A DNA stretch of 64,000 nucleotides from Bacteroidetes bacterium UKL13-3 (GTDB lineage: Bacteria > Bacteroidota > Bacteroidia > UKL13-3), in NCBI GenBank assembly GCA_001602415.1, contig CP012155.1, forward strand, positions 372,001-436,000. Reading direction: 5' to 3'. Every line of letters begins with the position of its first letter. The first letter of the stretch is position 1. Shown in pieces: positions 1-8,892 of the stretch. Under the pieces are notes generated by a model. That model was not told where the DNA came from, searched no databases, and worked only from the letters and a program-made list of their open reading frames with translations. The translations under genes and the position numbers were made by a program.

Positions 1-1644
1 GACATGAGCATGAGATACTTTATATCCCTCTTCAATCAATTGTGCGGTTGCTGTTTTGAGTGCACCGTATGTTCCTCCCCAACCTAAAATTAACAAATCG
101 CCACTTTCGGCACCGTTATCTATGGTTTGTTCCGGAATATAGTTTGCAACCAAATCTACTTTCTCCTGACGCAGTTTTACCATTAATTCGTGGTTATCGG
201 CATCATAAGAAATATTTCCAGTGATGTTTTGTTTTTCCAATCCGCCAATGCGGTGTTCTAAACCAGCTGTGCCAGGCAAAGCCCATGGGCGTGATAATTT
301 CTCGTCTCTTAAATAAGGCATGAATTTATCATCACTTGATTTACGCTCTTTGGCAAACTCAACACTAATAGGCTGTAAGTCGGCTGTTTTAGGAAACTTC
401 CAAGGCTCGGCACCATTGGCAATATATCCATCGCTTAAAAAGAATACCGGAATCATGTGTTCTAATGCAATGCGGCAAGCTTCATAAGCTAATGCGAAAC
501 AATCGGAAGGGGATTGAGCTGCAAGAACTATAACAGGACATTCGCCATTTCTTCCATAGTAGGCTTGCAATAAGTCAGACTGTTCAGTTTTGGTTGGCAA
601 ACCAGTGCTTGGTCCGGCACGTTGAACATTTACAATAACTAATGGGAGCTCTAACATGGTAGCTAATCCAATAGCTTCAGTTTTCAGGGCAATACCTGGG
701 CCTGAAGAACCAGTGATTGCTAAATGCCCCCCAAATGCAGCTCCTATAGCTGAGCAGATACCTGCAATTTCATCTTCGGCCTGAAAGGTTTTGATGTTAA
801 AATTTTTATATTTTGATAACTCATGCAACACATCAGATGCAGGAGTGATAGGGTAAGTTCCGTAGAATAGAGGCAATGTTGATTTAACAGATGCTGCTAT
901 TAAACCGTATGCTGTAGCTTGGTTTCCCATGATGCTGCGATAAATTCCGGCTTCCATTTTTGCTGGCTCAACATTGTAACGTTGAGCAAACATTTCAGTT
1001 GTTTCTCCATAACTCCAACCTGCTTGCAATACCTTAATATTCGCATCGGCAACGGCTTGGTTTTTCTTGAATTTACTACTGATAAATTCAACTGTGTTTT
1101 CAATCGGACGGTGGTACATCCAGTATAATAAACCGAGTACAAACATGTTTTTGCAACGATCGATTTCTTTAGTGCCGAGACCACTATCAGCAAGCGCTGC
1201 ACGGGTAATTTTGGTCACATCAATTTCTTTAACATCGTACCCTTCCAAACTTCCATCCTTTAATGGATTTTTATCTTCCGGCACATTAGCTAAACGCATA
1301 TTTTTAGCGTCAAAACCATCTGTGTTAACGATTATTACTCCACCTTTTTTTAGGTTTTTGATATTGGCTTTCAAAGCCGCTACATTCATGGCAACCAATA
1401 CATCACTCTCATCGCCTGGAGTATTAATTTTGGTTGAACCAAAGTGAATTTGGTATCCGGAAACACCCGCAAGTGTACCGATAGGAGCCCTGATTTCGGC
1501 AGGGAAATCAGGAAACGTAGCTAAATCATTTCCAAATAGTGCGGCAGCATTGGTAAATTGGGTTCCGGTTAATTGCATTCCGTCTCCCGAATCGCCTGCA
1601 AATCTTATTACTACCGACTCAAGGGTTGTATCTGTTGTACTCAT
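1..1644 (-). CDS. korA: 2-oxoacid:acceptor (2-oxoglutarate:ferredoxin) oxidoreductase, alpha subunit; 3' end outside window
   Basis: The frame is open on the minus strand for 548 codons from the ATG at 1644 to the window edge, so the C-terminus is missing. The N-terminus ([20 protein letters not shown]) is the gamma domain. It is followed by the pyrimidine-binding alpha region, with [31 protein letters not shown] and [18 protein letters not shown]. This gamma-alpha order is that of KorA-type subunits, which work with a TPP-binding beta subunit to oxidise 2-oxoglutarate (or a similar 2-oxoacid) to the acyl-CoA while reducing ferredoxin. A beta gene would be expected beyond the left edge. The exact 2-oxoacid cannot be told from this subunit. 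Confidence 0.9.
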   Translation of the reverse strand, partial: MSTTDTTLESVVIRFAGDSGDGMQLTGTQFTNAAALFGNDLATFPDFPAEIRAPIGTLAGVSGYQIHFGSTKINTPGDESDVLVAMNVAALKANIKNLKKGGVIIVNTDGFDAKNMRLANVPEDKNPLKDGSLEGYDVKEIDVTKITRAALADSGLGTKEIDRCKNMFVLGLLYWMYHRPIENTVEFISSKFKKNQAVADANIKVLQAGWSYGETTEMFAQRYNVEPAKMEAGIYRSIMGNQATAYGLIAASVKSTLPLFYGTYPITPASDVLHELSKYKNFNIKTFQAEDEIAGICSAIGAAFGGHLAITGSSGPGIALKTEAIGLATMLELPLVIVNVQRAGPSTGLPTKTEQSDLLQAYYGRNGECPVIVLAAQSPSDCFALAYEACRIALEHMIPVFFLSDGYIANGAEPWKFPKTADLQPISVEFAKERKSSDDKFMPYLRDEKLSRPWALPGTAGLEHRIGGLEKQNITGNISYDADNHELMVKLRQEKVDLVANYIPEQTIDNGAESGDLLILGWGGTYGALKTATAQLIEEGYKVSHAHV

Positions 1645-1780
1645 TTCTCGTAATTAAAGGAAGCACAATATTAGCAATTAAGTGTTAAAAAAAACGAATA
1701 ACCGTTAGGATTAATCTGGGCATGATAAACTTCAGTAAATGCTGTCTCGAAAAGCAGAGCACAATATTGAAACAAAATCA

Positions 1781-1810
1781 TTGACAAATAATAGTTAATG
1801 GATATATTAG
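1781..1810 (+). promoter_or_regulatory. putative promoter of the small membrane-protein gene
   Basis: TTG at 1781-1783 is followed after 19 bp by TATATTAG at 1803-1810. This is one mismatch from the Bacteroidota -7 box TAnnTTTG, with the usual spacing. The ATG at 1825 would give a very short leader. Confidence 0.5.
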
Positions 1811-1824
1811 TGTTGTAAATTAAG

Positions 1825-2151
1825 ATGTTTATGAATCCATTTGAACAAACTAAAGAGTTGTATAATCAAGGGTTTAATATTGAAGAACTTAGGCAGCAAC
1901 TTGTTGAATTAGGCTATGAAGGTGAAACATTGGAAGAGCACTTACGATTCGTGAAGAAATTGAAAACCCAAAAGCAGGTTAAGTTTGGGTTTAATCTTAT
2001 TCTTGTTGGGCCACTTTTGTGCGTTTCAAGTTGTATTGCTACTTTTTTTCATAGCTACTCGGCTTCATACATGTCGTTTTCATTATACGGAATGACTTTT
2101 ATTGGTGCAAGCCTTGTAGTGGTTGGACTTGGTTATGTTTTTGGATTTTAA
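1825..2151 (+). CDS. small two-helix membrane protein, unknown function
   Basis: A 108-residue protein. Residues 1-50 are soluble and charged, with a helical motif (NIEELRQQLVELGYEGETLEEHLRF) that resembles the small helical modules found before membrane anchors in Bacteroidota. Two hydrophobic segments follow, at about 55-73 and 84-106. A second ATG two codons downstream (1831) is an equally good start. The gene stands alone between the divergent korA and the asparaginase gene. I do not recognise the family and assign no function. Confidence 0.65.
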   Translation: MFMNPFEQTKELYNQGFNIEELRQQLVELGYEGETLEEHLRFVKKLKTQKQVKFGFNLILVGPLLCVSSCIATFFHSYSASYMSFSLYGMTFIGASLVVVGLGYVFGF

Positions 2152-2185
2152 TTGAAAAGCATTAAGAATTATTCATCGTATCCAA

Positions 2186-2193
2186 TATATTTG
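2186..2193 (+). promoter_or_regulatory. -7 box in front of the asparaginase-domain gene
   Basis: TATATTTG is an exact TAnnTTTG box only four bases before the ATG at 2198. If it is used, the transcript would be nearly leaderless. No TTG lies at the preferred distance upstream, so the promoter call is tentative. Confidence 0.4.
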
Positions 2194-2197
2194 CGGA

Positions 2198-2686
2198 ATG
2201 AGCAATGTTCGCATTTTTGTTACTGGAGGTACTTTCGATAAAGAATACAATGAGCTAAATGGTCAGCTTTTTTTTAAGGATACCCATATTCAGGAAATTT
2301 TAAAACTAGGCAGATGTAAGGTGGATATGAGTATCCGCACCTTAATGTTAGTGGATAGTTTGGAAATGACAGATACTGATAGAAGCATTATTGTGGAGAG
2401 TTGTAAACGTGCTGAGGAAGAACGAATAGTGATTACGCATGGAACAGATACCATGACAATCACTGCAAAAGTACTTGCAGAAAATATTACCAATAAAACC
2501 ATCGTTATTACCGGAGCAATGATTCCATATAAGTTTGGATCAAGTGACGGTCTCTTTAACTTGGGAAGTGCCTTAGCCTTTGCGCAAACATTGCCTCCAG
2601 GAGTGTATGTTGCCATGAATGGCAGGTACTTTAATTGGGATAATGTTAAAAAGAACAGACAAACTGGTTTTTTTGAAGAAGCATAA
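2198..2686 (+). CDS. single-domain asparaginase/glutaminase-type protein
   Basis: This 162-residue protein covers only the N-terminal catalytic domain of L-asparaginases, which are normally about 330 residues. Catalytic signatures are visible: TGGTFD near residue 9 (nucleophile Thr), a Tyr a few residues later (KEYNELNG), HGTDTM (second Thr-Asp pair) and a Lys pair after VAMNGRYFNWDN. The C-terminal domain is absent and the frame ends cleanly with TAA, so it looks like a genuine short form and not a broken gene. It is probably an amidohydrolase or an amide-binding protein; activity on asparagine is not certain. The gene lies 46 bases after a membrane-protein gene and 113 bases before gmd. Confidence 0.75.
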   Translation: MSNVRIFVTGGTFDKEYNELNGQLFFKDTHIQEILKLGRCKVDMSIRTLMLVDSLEMTDTDRSIIVESCKRAEEERIVITHGTDTMTITAKVLAENITNKTIVITGAMIPYKFGSSDGLFNLGSALAFAQTLPPGVYVAMNGRYFNWDNVKKNRQTGFFEEA

Positions 2687-2799
2687 ATGCAATGTGCAGA
2701 TGTGGAAATGAAATGATGTGCAGATAAAATAATTATTATAGCCGACAGCTAAAGGCCAACAACCAATAACCAATAGCCAACAGCCAACAGCCAGCGAAT
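2687..2799 (+). repeat. simple-repeat spacer before gmd
   Basis: ATGTGCAGAT occurs twice (about 2692 and 2714). It is followed by a run of 7-10 bp variants of CCAACAGC and CCAATAGC between about 2757 and 2793, reaching almost to the gmd ATG. No hairpin or clear promoter is visible. It looks like slippage-prone low-complexity DNA inserted ahead of gmd. Confidence 0.6.
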
Positions 2800-3936
2800 A
2801 TGAAAGTAGCACTTATAACAGGAATAACAGGACAAGACGGAGCATATTTAGCCGAGTTTTTGTTAAACAAAGGATATTTTGTACATGGCATCAAACGCAG
2901 AAGTTCGATGTTTAATACCGATAGGATTGATCATCTTTACCAGGATCCGCATGATCGAAATGTGAATATAAAATTACATTATGGCGATTTAACAGATTCA
3001 ACCAATTTGATTCGTATCATACAAGAAACACAGCCCGATGAGATTTATAACCTCGCTGCAATGAGTCACGTTCAAGTAAGTTTTGAAGAACCTGAATATA
3101 CTGCTAATGCCGATGGTATCGGTACTCTTCGTATTTTGGAAGCACTTCGCATATGTGGGCTGACACAAAAAACAAAAGTATATCAGGCCTCCACATCCGA
3201 ATTATATGGTTTGGTGCAAGCCGTTCCTCAAAGTGAAACAACTCCTTTTTATCCGCGTTCTCCATATGCAGTTGCCAAAATGTATGCTTATTGGATTACG
3301 GTAAATTATCGCGAAGCATATGGAATGTTTGCTTGCAATGGAATTTTATTTAATCATGAAAGTCCGATACGTGGAGAAACCTTTGTAACGCGAAAAATCA
3401 CACGTGCTGCTGCAAAAATTGTACTGGGTATGCAGGATAAATTGTTTTTAGGAAACCTAAATGCCCAACGCGATTGGGGACATGCTAAGGATTATGTGGA
3501 GGCTATGTACCTCATTTTACAACAGGAAAAGCCTGAGGATTATGTTATTGCAACAGGTGTTACAACGCCTGTAAGGGAGTTTGTGAAAATGAGCTTTAAG
3601 CATGTTGGGGTAAATATTGCCTTTAAAGGTGAGAATGAAAAAGAAATAGGGTATGTGGAGTCGTTGGATGAAAGCCGTTTGAGGGAATTGGAGATCTCAT
3701 CATGTCACCTGAAAGTTGGACAAGAGATTGTGGCAGTTGATCAACGCTACTATCGTCCTACAGAGGTTGATTTACTCATTGGTGATCCAACCAAAGCCCA
3801 AACCAAACTAAACTGGAAACCTAAATACGATTTGCCGGCATTAATAGAAGATATGATGCAGGGAGATTTGAAATTGATGCAAAAAGAACTCTTCTTAAAA
3901 ACATCCGGATTTAAAACGTTAAACTATTTCGAATAG
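2800..3936 (+). CDS. gmd: GDP-mannose 4,6-dehydratase
   Basis: A 378-residue extended SDR enzyme that converts GDP-D-mannose to GDP-4-keto-6-deoxy-D-mannose in the cytoplasm, the first step to GDP-L-fucose. The nucleotide-binding motif [14 protein letters not shown] is at residues 8-21. The catalytic region includes STSELYG and [15 protein letters not shown] (YxxxK). The family's substrate-binding stretch [19 protein letters not shown] is present. Length is normal for Gmd. The next gene, 64 bases downstream, is GDP-L-fucose synthase, so the pair forms a complete two-enzyme fucose-nucleotide module that could feed the polysaccharide locus starting near 10 kb. Confidence 0.96.
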   Translation: MKVALITGITGQDGAYLAEFLLNKGYFVHGIKRRSSMFNTDRIDHLYQDPHDRNVNIKLHYGDLTDSTNLIRIIQETQPDEIYNLAAMSHVQVSFEEPEYTANADGIGTLRILEALRICGLTQKTKVYQASTSELYGLVQAVPQSETTPFYPRSPYAVAKMYAYWITVNYREAYGMFACNGILFNHESPIRGETFVTRKITRAAAKIVLGMQDKLFLGNLNAQRDWGHAKDYVEAMYLILQQEKPEDYVIATGVTTPVREFVKMSFKHVGVNIAFKGENEKEIGYVESLDESRLRELEISSCHLKVGQEIVAVDQRYYRPTEVDLLIGDPTKAQTKLNWKPKYDLPALIEDMMQGDLKLMQKELFLKTSGFKTLNYFE

Positions 3937-4000
3937 TGGAGAAGCCGCAGATTACGCAGATTCAGTTTTTTTATTAGCGAAATTAGCAGCTTAATATTAC

Positions 4001-4939
4001 ATGGAAAAACACGAAAAAATTTATATTGCAGGACATAAAGGAATGGTTGGATCGGCCATGCACCGTAAACTTATAAAAGAAGGATACACAAATGTTGTTG
4101 TTCGTACGTCAATAGAACTAGACTTGAGTAATCAACAAGCAGTAGCTGATTTTTTTACGAAAGAAAAACCCGAATATGTTTTTTTGGCGGCAGCTAAGGT
4201 TGGAGGAATAATAGCAAACAATACCTATCGTGCCGATTTTATTTACCTCAACTTGATGATTGAGTCGAATATTATTCATCAATCTTATCTTCATAAAGTG
4301 AAAAAATTGATGTTCTTTGGTTCATCCTGTATCTATCCGAAACTTGCACCACAACCTTTAAAAGAAGATTACTTGTTAACAGGCGAACTAGAATATACAA
4401 ATGAGCCTTATGCTATTGCCAAAATAGCTGGTATCAAATTGTGCGAAAGTTATCGCGATCAATATGGATGTAATTTTATTTCGGTTATGCCGACTAATTT
4501 ATATGGGTATGGCGATAATTATCACCCAAACCACTCACATGTATTGCCGGCTTTGATTCGGAGAATTCATGAAGCCAAAGAGAATCAGATTGAGTTTATT
4601 GAGGCATGGGGAACAGGTAAACCGTTGCGTGAATTTTTGTTTGTAGATGATCTTGCTGATGCTTGTTTTTTGTTAATGAAACATTATAACGAAAAGCAAT
4701 TTGTGAATGTTGGATGTGGTGAAGATATTTCAATTAAAGACTTAACCGAATTAGTTAAAAAAGTGGTTGGCTACCAAGGGGAAATTCGTTTTGATACAAG
4801 CAAACCTGATGGAACACCTCGCAAACTTATGGATGCTACTAAACTTCGTAATATGGGATGGAAACCACAAATTACTTTAGAAGCAGGAATTGCACTTGCC
4901 TACCAGGATTTTTTGAAAGGGAAGTTCAGAGACGTATAA
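4001..4939 (+). CDS. fcl: GDP-L-fucose synthase
   Basis: A 312-residue SDR epimerase/reductase that makes GDP-L-fucose from the Gmd product using NADPH. The Rossmann motif is [10 protein letters not shown] at residues 10-19. The catalytic Ser-Tyr-Lys set is visible in [10 protein letters not shown] and [10 protein letters not shown], and the family signature [23 protein letters not shown] follows in two adjacent parts. Length matches Fcl/WcaG. It lies 64 bases behind gmd in the same orientation and is probably co-transcribed. The spacer carries CCGCAGATTACGCAGATT, a low-complexity string. Confidence 0.96.
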   Translation: MEKHEKIYIAGHKGMVGSAMHRKLIKEGYTNVVVRTSIELDLSNQQAVADFFTKEKPEYVFLAAAKVGGIIANNTYRADFIYLNLMIESNIIHQSYLHKVKKLMFFGSSCIYPKLAPQPLKEDYLLTGELEYTNEPYAIAKIAGIKLCESYRDQYGCNFISVMPTNLYGYGDNYHPNHSHVLPALIRRIHEAKENQIEFIEAWGTGKPLREFLFVDDLADACFLLMKHYNEKQFVNVGCGEDISIKDLTELVKKVVGYQGEIRFDTSKPDGTPRKLMDATKLRNMGWKPQITLEAGIALAYQDFLKGKFRDV

Positions 4940-4968
4940 AAATATACTGCAATTGTAATTTTGTATGG

Positions 4969-4999
4969 AAGTTGACCGAATCAACTTTACCAATTTTTT
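4969..4999 (+). terminator. weak intrinsic terminator after fcl
   Basis: AAGTTGA (4969-4975) pairs perfectly with TCAACTT (4981-4987) around a 5-nt loop. A short T-run at 4994-4999 follows. The stem is AT-rich, so termination may be inefficient. Confidence 0.45.
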
Positions 5000-5018
5000 A
5001 AGCAATAGTTGGCATTTT

Positions 5019-5103
5019 GCTAAGTTATCTTATTGTCAAGCACTTGTGTTAACTTAGCGTTAAACCCTTGATACTACTGCTACTTAGCAAGGTAACTGCT
5101 AAG
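5019..5103. repeat. four inverted copies of GCTAAG in the fcl-dnaB spacer
   Basis: GCTAAGTTA (5019-5027) is inverted as TAACTTAGC (5050-5058). A second pair, CTTAGCA (5083-5089) and TGCTAAG (5097-5103), shares the same core. The rest of the 484-base spacer (4940-5423) shows no gene. The cluster could be operator sites or an RNA structure. Confidence 0.55.
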
Positions 5104-5380
5104 CATCAATCAATTGTAAAGTCAAATACGAAAAGCCAACATTTGATGTTAAAAAATTACTAACCCTACTGAATACGCTAACCTATTCATTGCACAAAAT
5201 CAGTTTAGTTTGGTTTAATACGGTTGATTGTGGTAGCGTGAATGTGGACAAAATATAAATGACTATGAATAGATTACCTATAGATGGAAATAGTAATGCA
5301 CAAGCAATGCACATAAAAAAGTAACAGTGTGCATAAGTAACTTTTTGAAATTATAACTATCAAAAAAAATCTAGTGTACC

Positions 5381-5388
5381 TATATTTG
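5381..5388 (+). promoter_or_regulatory. -7 box upstream of dnaB
   Basis: TATATTTG matches TAnnTTTG exactly and lies 35 bases before the dnaB ATG. I see no good TTG at 19-21 bp upstream, so only half of the promoter is supported. Confidence 0.4.
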
Positions 5389-5423
5389 AGAGGAACAGAA
5401 AGCAGTATAGAGGATAGATAGAA

Positions 5424-6950
5424 ATGGCCGAAACAACTAAAAATACAAGAAAACTAACCCGTAACATAGATCTTAAGTCAATTATTGATGCAGGCAAAGT
5501 ACCACCTCAAGCGGTTGACTTAGAGGAAGCTGTTCTCGGAGCTCTCATGCTTGAAAAAAACGCTATTACGGTTGTTGCCGATATATTAAAGCCTGAAAGT
5601 TTTTACAAAGAGGCGCACGTTATGATTTTTCAATCCATCAAGGACTTGTTTAGTCGTGCCGAGCCTATTGATATTTTAACCGTAACATCCGACTTGCGTA
5701 AAAAAGCGCTGTTGGACATTGTAGGAGGAGCTTATTATATTACATCTCTTACCAATCGTGTGGCATCAGCTGCTAATATTGAGTATCATGCGCGTATTGT
5801 TGCACAAAAGTTTATTCAACGTGAGTTAATTCGAATTGCCACCGAAATTCAGAAAGAAGCTTTTGAAGAGGCTACCGATGCATTTGAATTATTGGATAGT
5901 GCCGAGCGCAAATTGTTTGAAGTATCACAAGGAAATATAAAGCGTGATTACAAACAAATGAATTACGTTATCAAGGAAGCCATTCGTGAAATTGAATCGT
6001 TAAAAGATAAAGAAGGCGGCCTTACAGGAATTCCTTCTGGCTTTACACGTTTGGATCGAATTACCTCTGGGTTTCAAAAATCAGATTTAATTATTTTGGC
6101 TGCTCGTCCGGGTATGGGTAAAACAGCCATGGTCTTATCCGTGGCGCGTAATGCATCTTTATTATCCGAAAAACCGCGAGCTATTGCAATTTTCTCTTTG
6201 GAGATGAGCAGTAAACAATTGGTAACAAGGATGATTTCGGGCGAAGCTGAAATTACTGGTGAAAAACTCAAAAAAGGACAACTTGCCGAGCATGAATGGC
6301 AGCAATTAAACACTAAGATTGCTCGCCTCAATGAAGCTCCTATTTTTATTGACGACACCCCCGCACTTTCTATATTTGAATTGCGTAGTAAGTGCCGTAG
6401 GTTAAAGGAGCAAAACAATATTGAAATGATTATCATCGATTACTTGCAATTGATGCGAGGTGATGATGCTAACAACAAAAATGGTAACCGTGAGCAAGAG
6501 GTAAGTTATATTTCACGATCACTCAAAGCACTTGCAAAAGAATTGGATGTTCCGGTTATTGCACTTGCACAGTTAAGTCGTGCTTCTGAAAAACGTGGCG
6601 CGGCTGCCATCCCAATGCTTTCGGACTTGCGTGAATCGGGCTCTATTGAGCAGGATGCAGATATGGTAATGTTTATTTACCGTCCGGAGTATTATAGAAT
6701 ATCTGAGTTTGAAGATGGAAGTTCAACACATGGTGTAGCCGAATTACATATTGCCAAACATCGTAACGGAGCTTTGGATAACGTAAGATTACGCTTTGTG
6801 CATGAGTTTACTAAGTTCCAAGATTTAACTGAGTTTGAATACCAAACCGATCCAAGCATGCTTACCGATAATCCAGGAACAATTACTATCAGCTCAAAAC
6901 TTAATGATTGGAGCAATGATTCGGATGAGTTTACGCCAGCTCCTTTTTAA
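5424..6950 (+). CDS. dnaB: replicative DNA helicase DnaB
   Basis: A 508-residue protein. The DnaB N-terminal helical domain is at about 27-130 (PQAVDLEEAVLGALMLEK). The RecA-like helicase domain runs from about 195 to the end. The Walker A motif AARPGMGKT is at residues 226-234, a Walker-B-like IIIDYLQLM is near 345, and the C-terminal signatures AQLSRASEKR and LSDLRESGSIEQDADMVMF are intact. It unwinds DNA at the replication fork as a hexamer. No intein interrupts it. The gene is single, convergent with accA, and preceded by a long regulatory spacer. Confidence 0.97.
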   Translation: MAETTKNTRKLTRNIDLKSIIDAGKVPPQAVDLEEAVLGALMLEKNAITVVADILKPESFYKEAHVMIFQSIKDLFSRAEPIDILTVTSDLRKKALLDIVGGAYYITSLTNRVASAANIEYHARIVAQKFIQRELIRIATEIQKEAFEEATDAFELLDSAERKLFEVSQGNIKRDYKQMNYVIKEAIREIESLKDKEGGLTGIPSGFTRLDRITSGFQKSDLIILAARPGMGKTAMVLSVARNASLLSEKPRAIAIFSLEMSSKQLVTRMISGEAEITGEKLKKGQLAEHEWQQLNTKIARLNEAPIFIDDTPALSIFELRSKCRRLKEQNNIEMIIIDYLQLMRGDDANNKNGNREQEVSYISRSLKALAKELDVPVIALAQLSRASEKRGAAAIPMLSDLRESGSIEQDADMVMFIYRPEYYRISEFEDGSSTHGVAELHIAKHRNGALDNVRLRFVHEFTKFQDLTEFEYQTDPSMLTDNPGTITISSKLNDWSNDSDEFTPAPF

Positions 6951-7004
6951 TAAAAAGCCTTTCCAACTTATCCTATGTAGCTGTTTCTTTAGGATGGTTA
7001 GTAT

Positions 7005-7961
7005 TTATACCTCGGTGAAAGCACCCATGTCCGAGAATTTCTCAATACGTTTATTTACCAATGTTTCATGATCTAATTTTTTAAGGTCATCTATGTAACT
7101 TAATAATGACGACTTCATTGTTTTATACATTTCTTCTGGATTGGCATGCGCTCCCCCAAGTGGTTCAGCTATAATTCCATCAATGAGTTTATTCGACAAC
7201 ATATCCGTTGCAGTTAGTTTTAACGCTTCTGCAGCTTTGGCTTTATGATCCCAACTACGCCACAAAATAGATGAACACGACTCGGGAGAGATAACAGAAT
7301 ACCATGTATTTTCTAACATTAATACTTTATCTCCAACACCAATACCTAGCGCGCCACCCGAAGCACCTTCACCTATCACCACACAAATAACAGGCACTTT
7401 AAGAACACTCATTTCGAGTAAATTGCGGGCAATGGCTTCGCCTTGTCCACGCTCTTCTGCTTCCAAACCTGGTGATGCACCAGGAGTATCAATTAGTGTT
7501 ATAATGGGTTTGTTGAATTTCTCTGCCAGCTTCATTAAGCGAAGCGCCTTGCGATAACCCTCCGGATTAGGCATTCCGAAGTTACGATATTGACGTTGTT
7601 TGGTATTACGCCCCTTTTGATGACCAATAACCATTACGGTTTGCCCCCCTATACGGGCAAAACCACCCACTATAGCTTTATCATCTTTTACATTTCGATC
7701 ACCATGTTGTTCAATAAAATCCTCGAAAATATTTTCGATGTAATCCAATGTATACGGGCGGTCGGCATGACGGGAAATTTGAACTCTTTGCCATCCATTG
7801 AGGCTGCCATACACCCTTTTTTTCTCCTCCAGCATCTTTTCTTCAAGATCTTTTACAGTTGCGGTGAGGTCTATTTTGCTTTTTTCTGATAGCTGTTTCG
7901 CTTTTAGTAATTGCTCTTCAAGCTCTTGTATTGATTTTTCAAAATCGAAATAAGTTGTCAT
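7005..7961 (-). CDS. accA: acetyl-CoA carboxylase carboxyltransferase, alpha subunit
   Basis: A 318-residue protein starting at [18 protein letters not shown]. The frame extends upstream to another Met (8084), but the extra 41 residues look non-coding and overlap a promoter for the tRNA on the other strand, so the 7961 start is preferred. Family signatures are [40 protein letters not shown] and [20 protein letters not shown]. It transfers the carboxyl group from biotin to acetyl-CoA together with AccD, the first step of fatty-acid synthesis. It converges with dnaB across 54 bases. Confidence 0.96.
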   Translation of the reverse strand: MTTYFDFEKSIQELEEQLLKAKQLSEKSKIDLTATVKDLEEKMLEEKKRVYGSLNGWQRVQISRHADRPYTLDYIENIFEDFIEQHGDRNVKDDKAIVGGFARIGGQTVMVIGHQKGRNTKQRQYRNFGMPNPEGYRKALRLMKLAEKFNKPIITLIDTPGASPGLEAEERGQGEAIARNLLEMSVLKVPVICVVIGEGASGGALGIGVGDKVLMLENTWYSVISPESCSSILWRSWDHKAKAAEALKLTATDMLSNKLIDGIIAEPLGGAHANPEEMYKTMKSSLLSYIDDLKKLDHETLVNKRIEKFSDMGAFTEV

Positions 7962-8026
7962 GTTATCTATTAAATGCTGTGCGCAAAGTAAATAAGAAAC
8001 TAGAATAAAAAAGTTTAAAGTTTGAG

Positions 8027-8056
8027 TTGACAAAACAAAATATAAACCTATATTTG
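8027..8056 (+). promoter_or_regulatory. promoter of tRNA-Asp
   Basis: TTG (8027-8029, within TTGACA) lies 19 bp before TATATTTG (8049-8056). Both boxes and the spacing match the Bacteroidota housekeeping promoter exactly. The tRNA begins 47 bases downstream. Confidence 0.75.
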
Positions 8057-8103
8057 CATCCCGTTTGAGAGATAAGTCAATCAAACGTTGTTCTAAAAAT
8101 AAT

Positions 8104-8177
8104 GGTGTGGTAGTTCAGCTGGTTAGAATACCTGCCTGTCACGCAGGGGGTCGCGGGTTCGAGTCCCGTCCGCACCG
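8104..8177 (+). tRNA. tRNA-Asp (GTC)
   Basis: A 74-nt cloverleaf. The acceptor arm GGTGTGG (8104-8110) pairs with CCGCACC (8170-8176), followed by discriminator G. The anticodon stem CCTGC/GCAGG (8131-8135, 8143-8147) holds a loop with GTC at 8138-8140. The T arm contains GGGTTCGAGTCCC. The CCA end is not encoded. A strong promoter precedes it and a perfect hairpin terminator follows. Confidence 0.97.
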
Positions 8178-8183
8178 CATTTA

Positions 8184-8219
8184 AATCCCATAAGTCAATG
8201 ACTTATGGGATTTTTTTTG
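8184..8219 (+). terminator. intrinsic terminator of tRNA-Asp
   Basis: A perfect inverted repeat, AATCCCATAAGTC / GACTTATGGGATT with a very short loop, runs straight into eight Ts. It starts only seven bases after the tRNA. Confidence 0.85.
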
Positions 8220-8310
8220 CTCGGGTACATAACGGGGTACATGGGATCAAGCGTAAAAGTTGTGGGGTAAAAAATAAAAGAAGAGATTTGGAGAGAATAA
8301 ACATCCAAAC

Positions 8311-8388
8311 ATGAATGACTCCTTTAATATCTTAATAAAACTAATCCTACCCGAATCCATAGAAGACTATTTTGAGTTATTGGGGTAA
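8311..8388 (+). pseudogene. remnant of an ISAon1-like transposase N-terminal protein
   Basis: A 25-codon frame reads MNDSFNILIKLILP then ESIEDYFELLG and stops. It resembles the start of the small N-terminal-region protein of ISAon1-type elements (a LILP..I.DYFEL pattern). Nothing recognisable follows, so only the first exon-like piece of the element survives. Just upstream (8222-8245) GGGTACAT occurs twice. The identification rests on memory of the family pattern and the piece is short. Confidence 0.4.
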
Positions 8389-8395
8389 TATTTCA

Positions 8396-8795
8396 CACGC
8401 GTAACAGATACCTATTTAATTATTAAAGGCTGTAAAGTTGAACGCGCATACAGATAGGCAAATAGTTTTCTCAGGCTCCGAACATTCAGCGCGCATAACA
8501 AATACCATCGAAGTTTTTTATAGTGTAAGTTTCTTACAATTTAACACACTCGCAACAGATAGTAATGTATTCAAAATATTAAACGCGTAACAGATAGGGA
8601 TATAATTATTTTTAATTTAGCAAGTTGGCGTGTGAGAAAGTTGATTAACCAACGGTTAACGGTTATTAGCTCTCAGGTTTTAATATAGTACGGTCCCTAT
8701 AAAAAGTTGCATGTGTGTAAATAGTGTTGGCGTGCCATGTACCCAAAAATTGTTCTGTTGTAAATACCCTCCTTACCCTCGTGCTTAACAGATAG
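8396..8795. repeat. six degenerate copies of a CGCGTAACAGATAG-like motif
   Basis: Copies lie at 8396-8410, 8441-8457, 8488-8504, 8544-8562, 8581-8597 and 8779-8795. All share a (C)GCG/CGC half followed by (T/C)AACA(G/A)ATA. Spacing between the first five is 32-61 bp and the sixth is about 200 bp further on. There is no open frame through them. The rest of this gene-free stretch (8220-8800) shows only a TTAACC-AAC-GGTTAA palindrome (8645-8659). Confidence 0.5.
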
Positions 8796-8803
8796 TTAAA
8801 TAA

Positions 8804-8887
8804 TTATTTCTTACGGTTAAAATAGAGTGTTTGAGCAAGTAAAAGTAAGTAGGCTGTTAATGCTCCAATCAATAATCCTTTAATCAT
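8804..8887 (-). CDS. 27-residue hydrophobic peptide ORF, doubtful
   Basis: The ATG at 8887 opens MIKGLLIGALTAYLLLLAQ followed by TLYFNRKK and TAA. The layout is a short polar start, one membrane-spanning stretch and a basic tail, as in single-helix small membrane proteins. Its start lies five bases inside the host DNA next to the left end of the IS1595 copy, so any promoter would have to come from the element. No homologue is recognised; it may be chance. Confidence 0.25.
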   Translation of the reverse strand: MIKGLLIGALTAYLLLLAQTLYFNRKK

Positions 8888-8892
8888 TTAAT

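Noticed and set aside
7962-8084. N-terminal extension of AccA to 359 residues
   Set aside because: The extra residues overlap the tRNA promoter and lack conservation features; the start at 7961 gives the normal family length.
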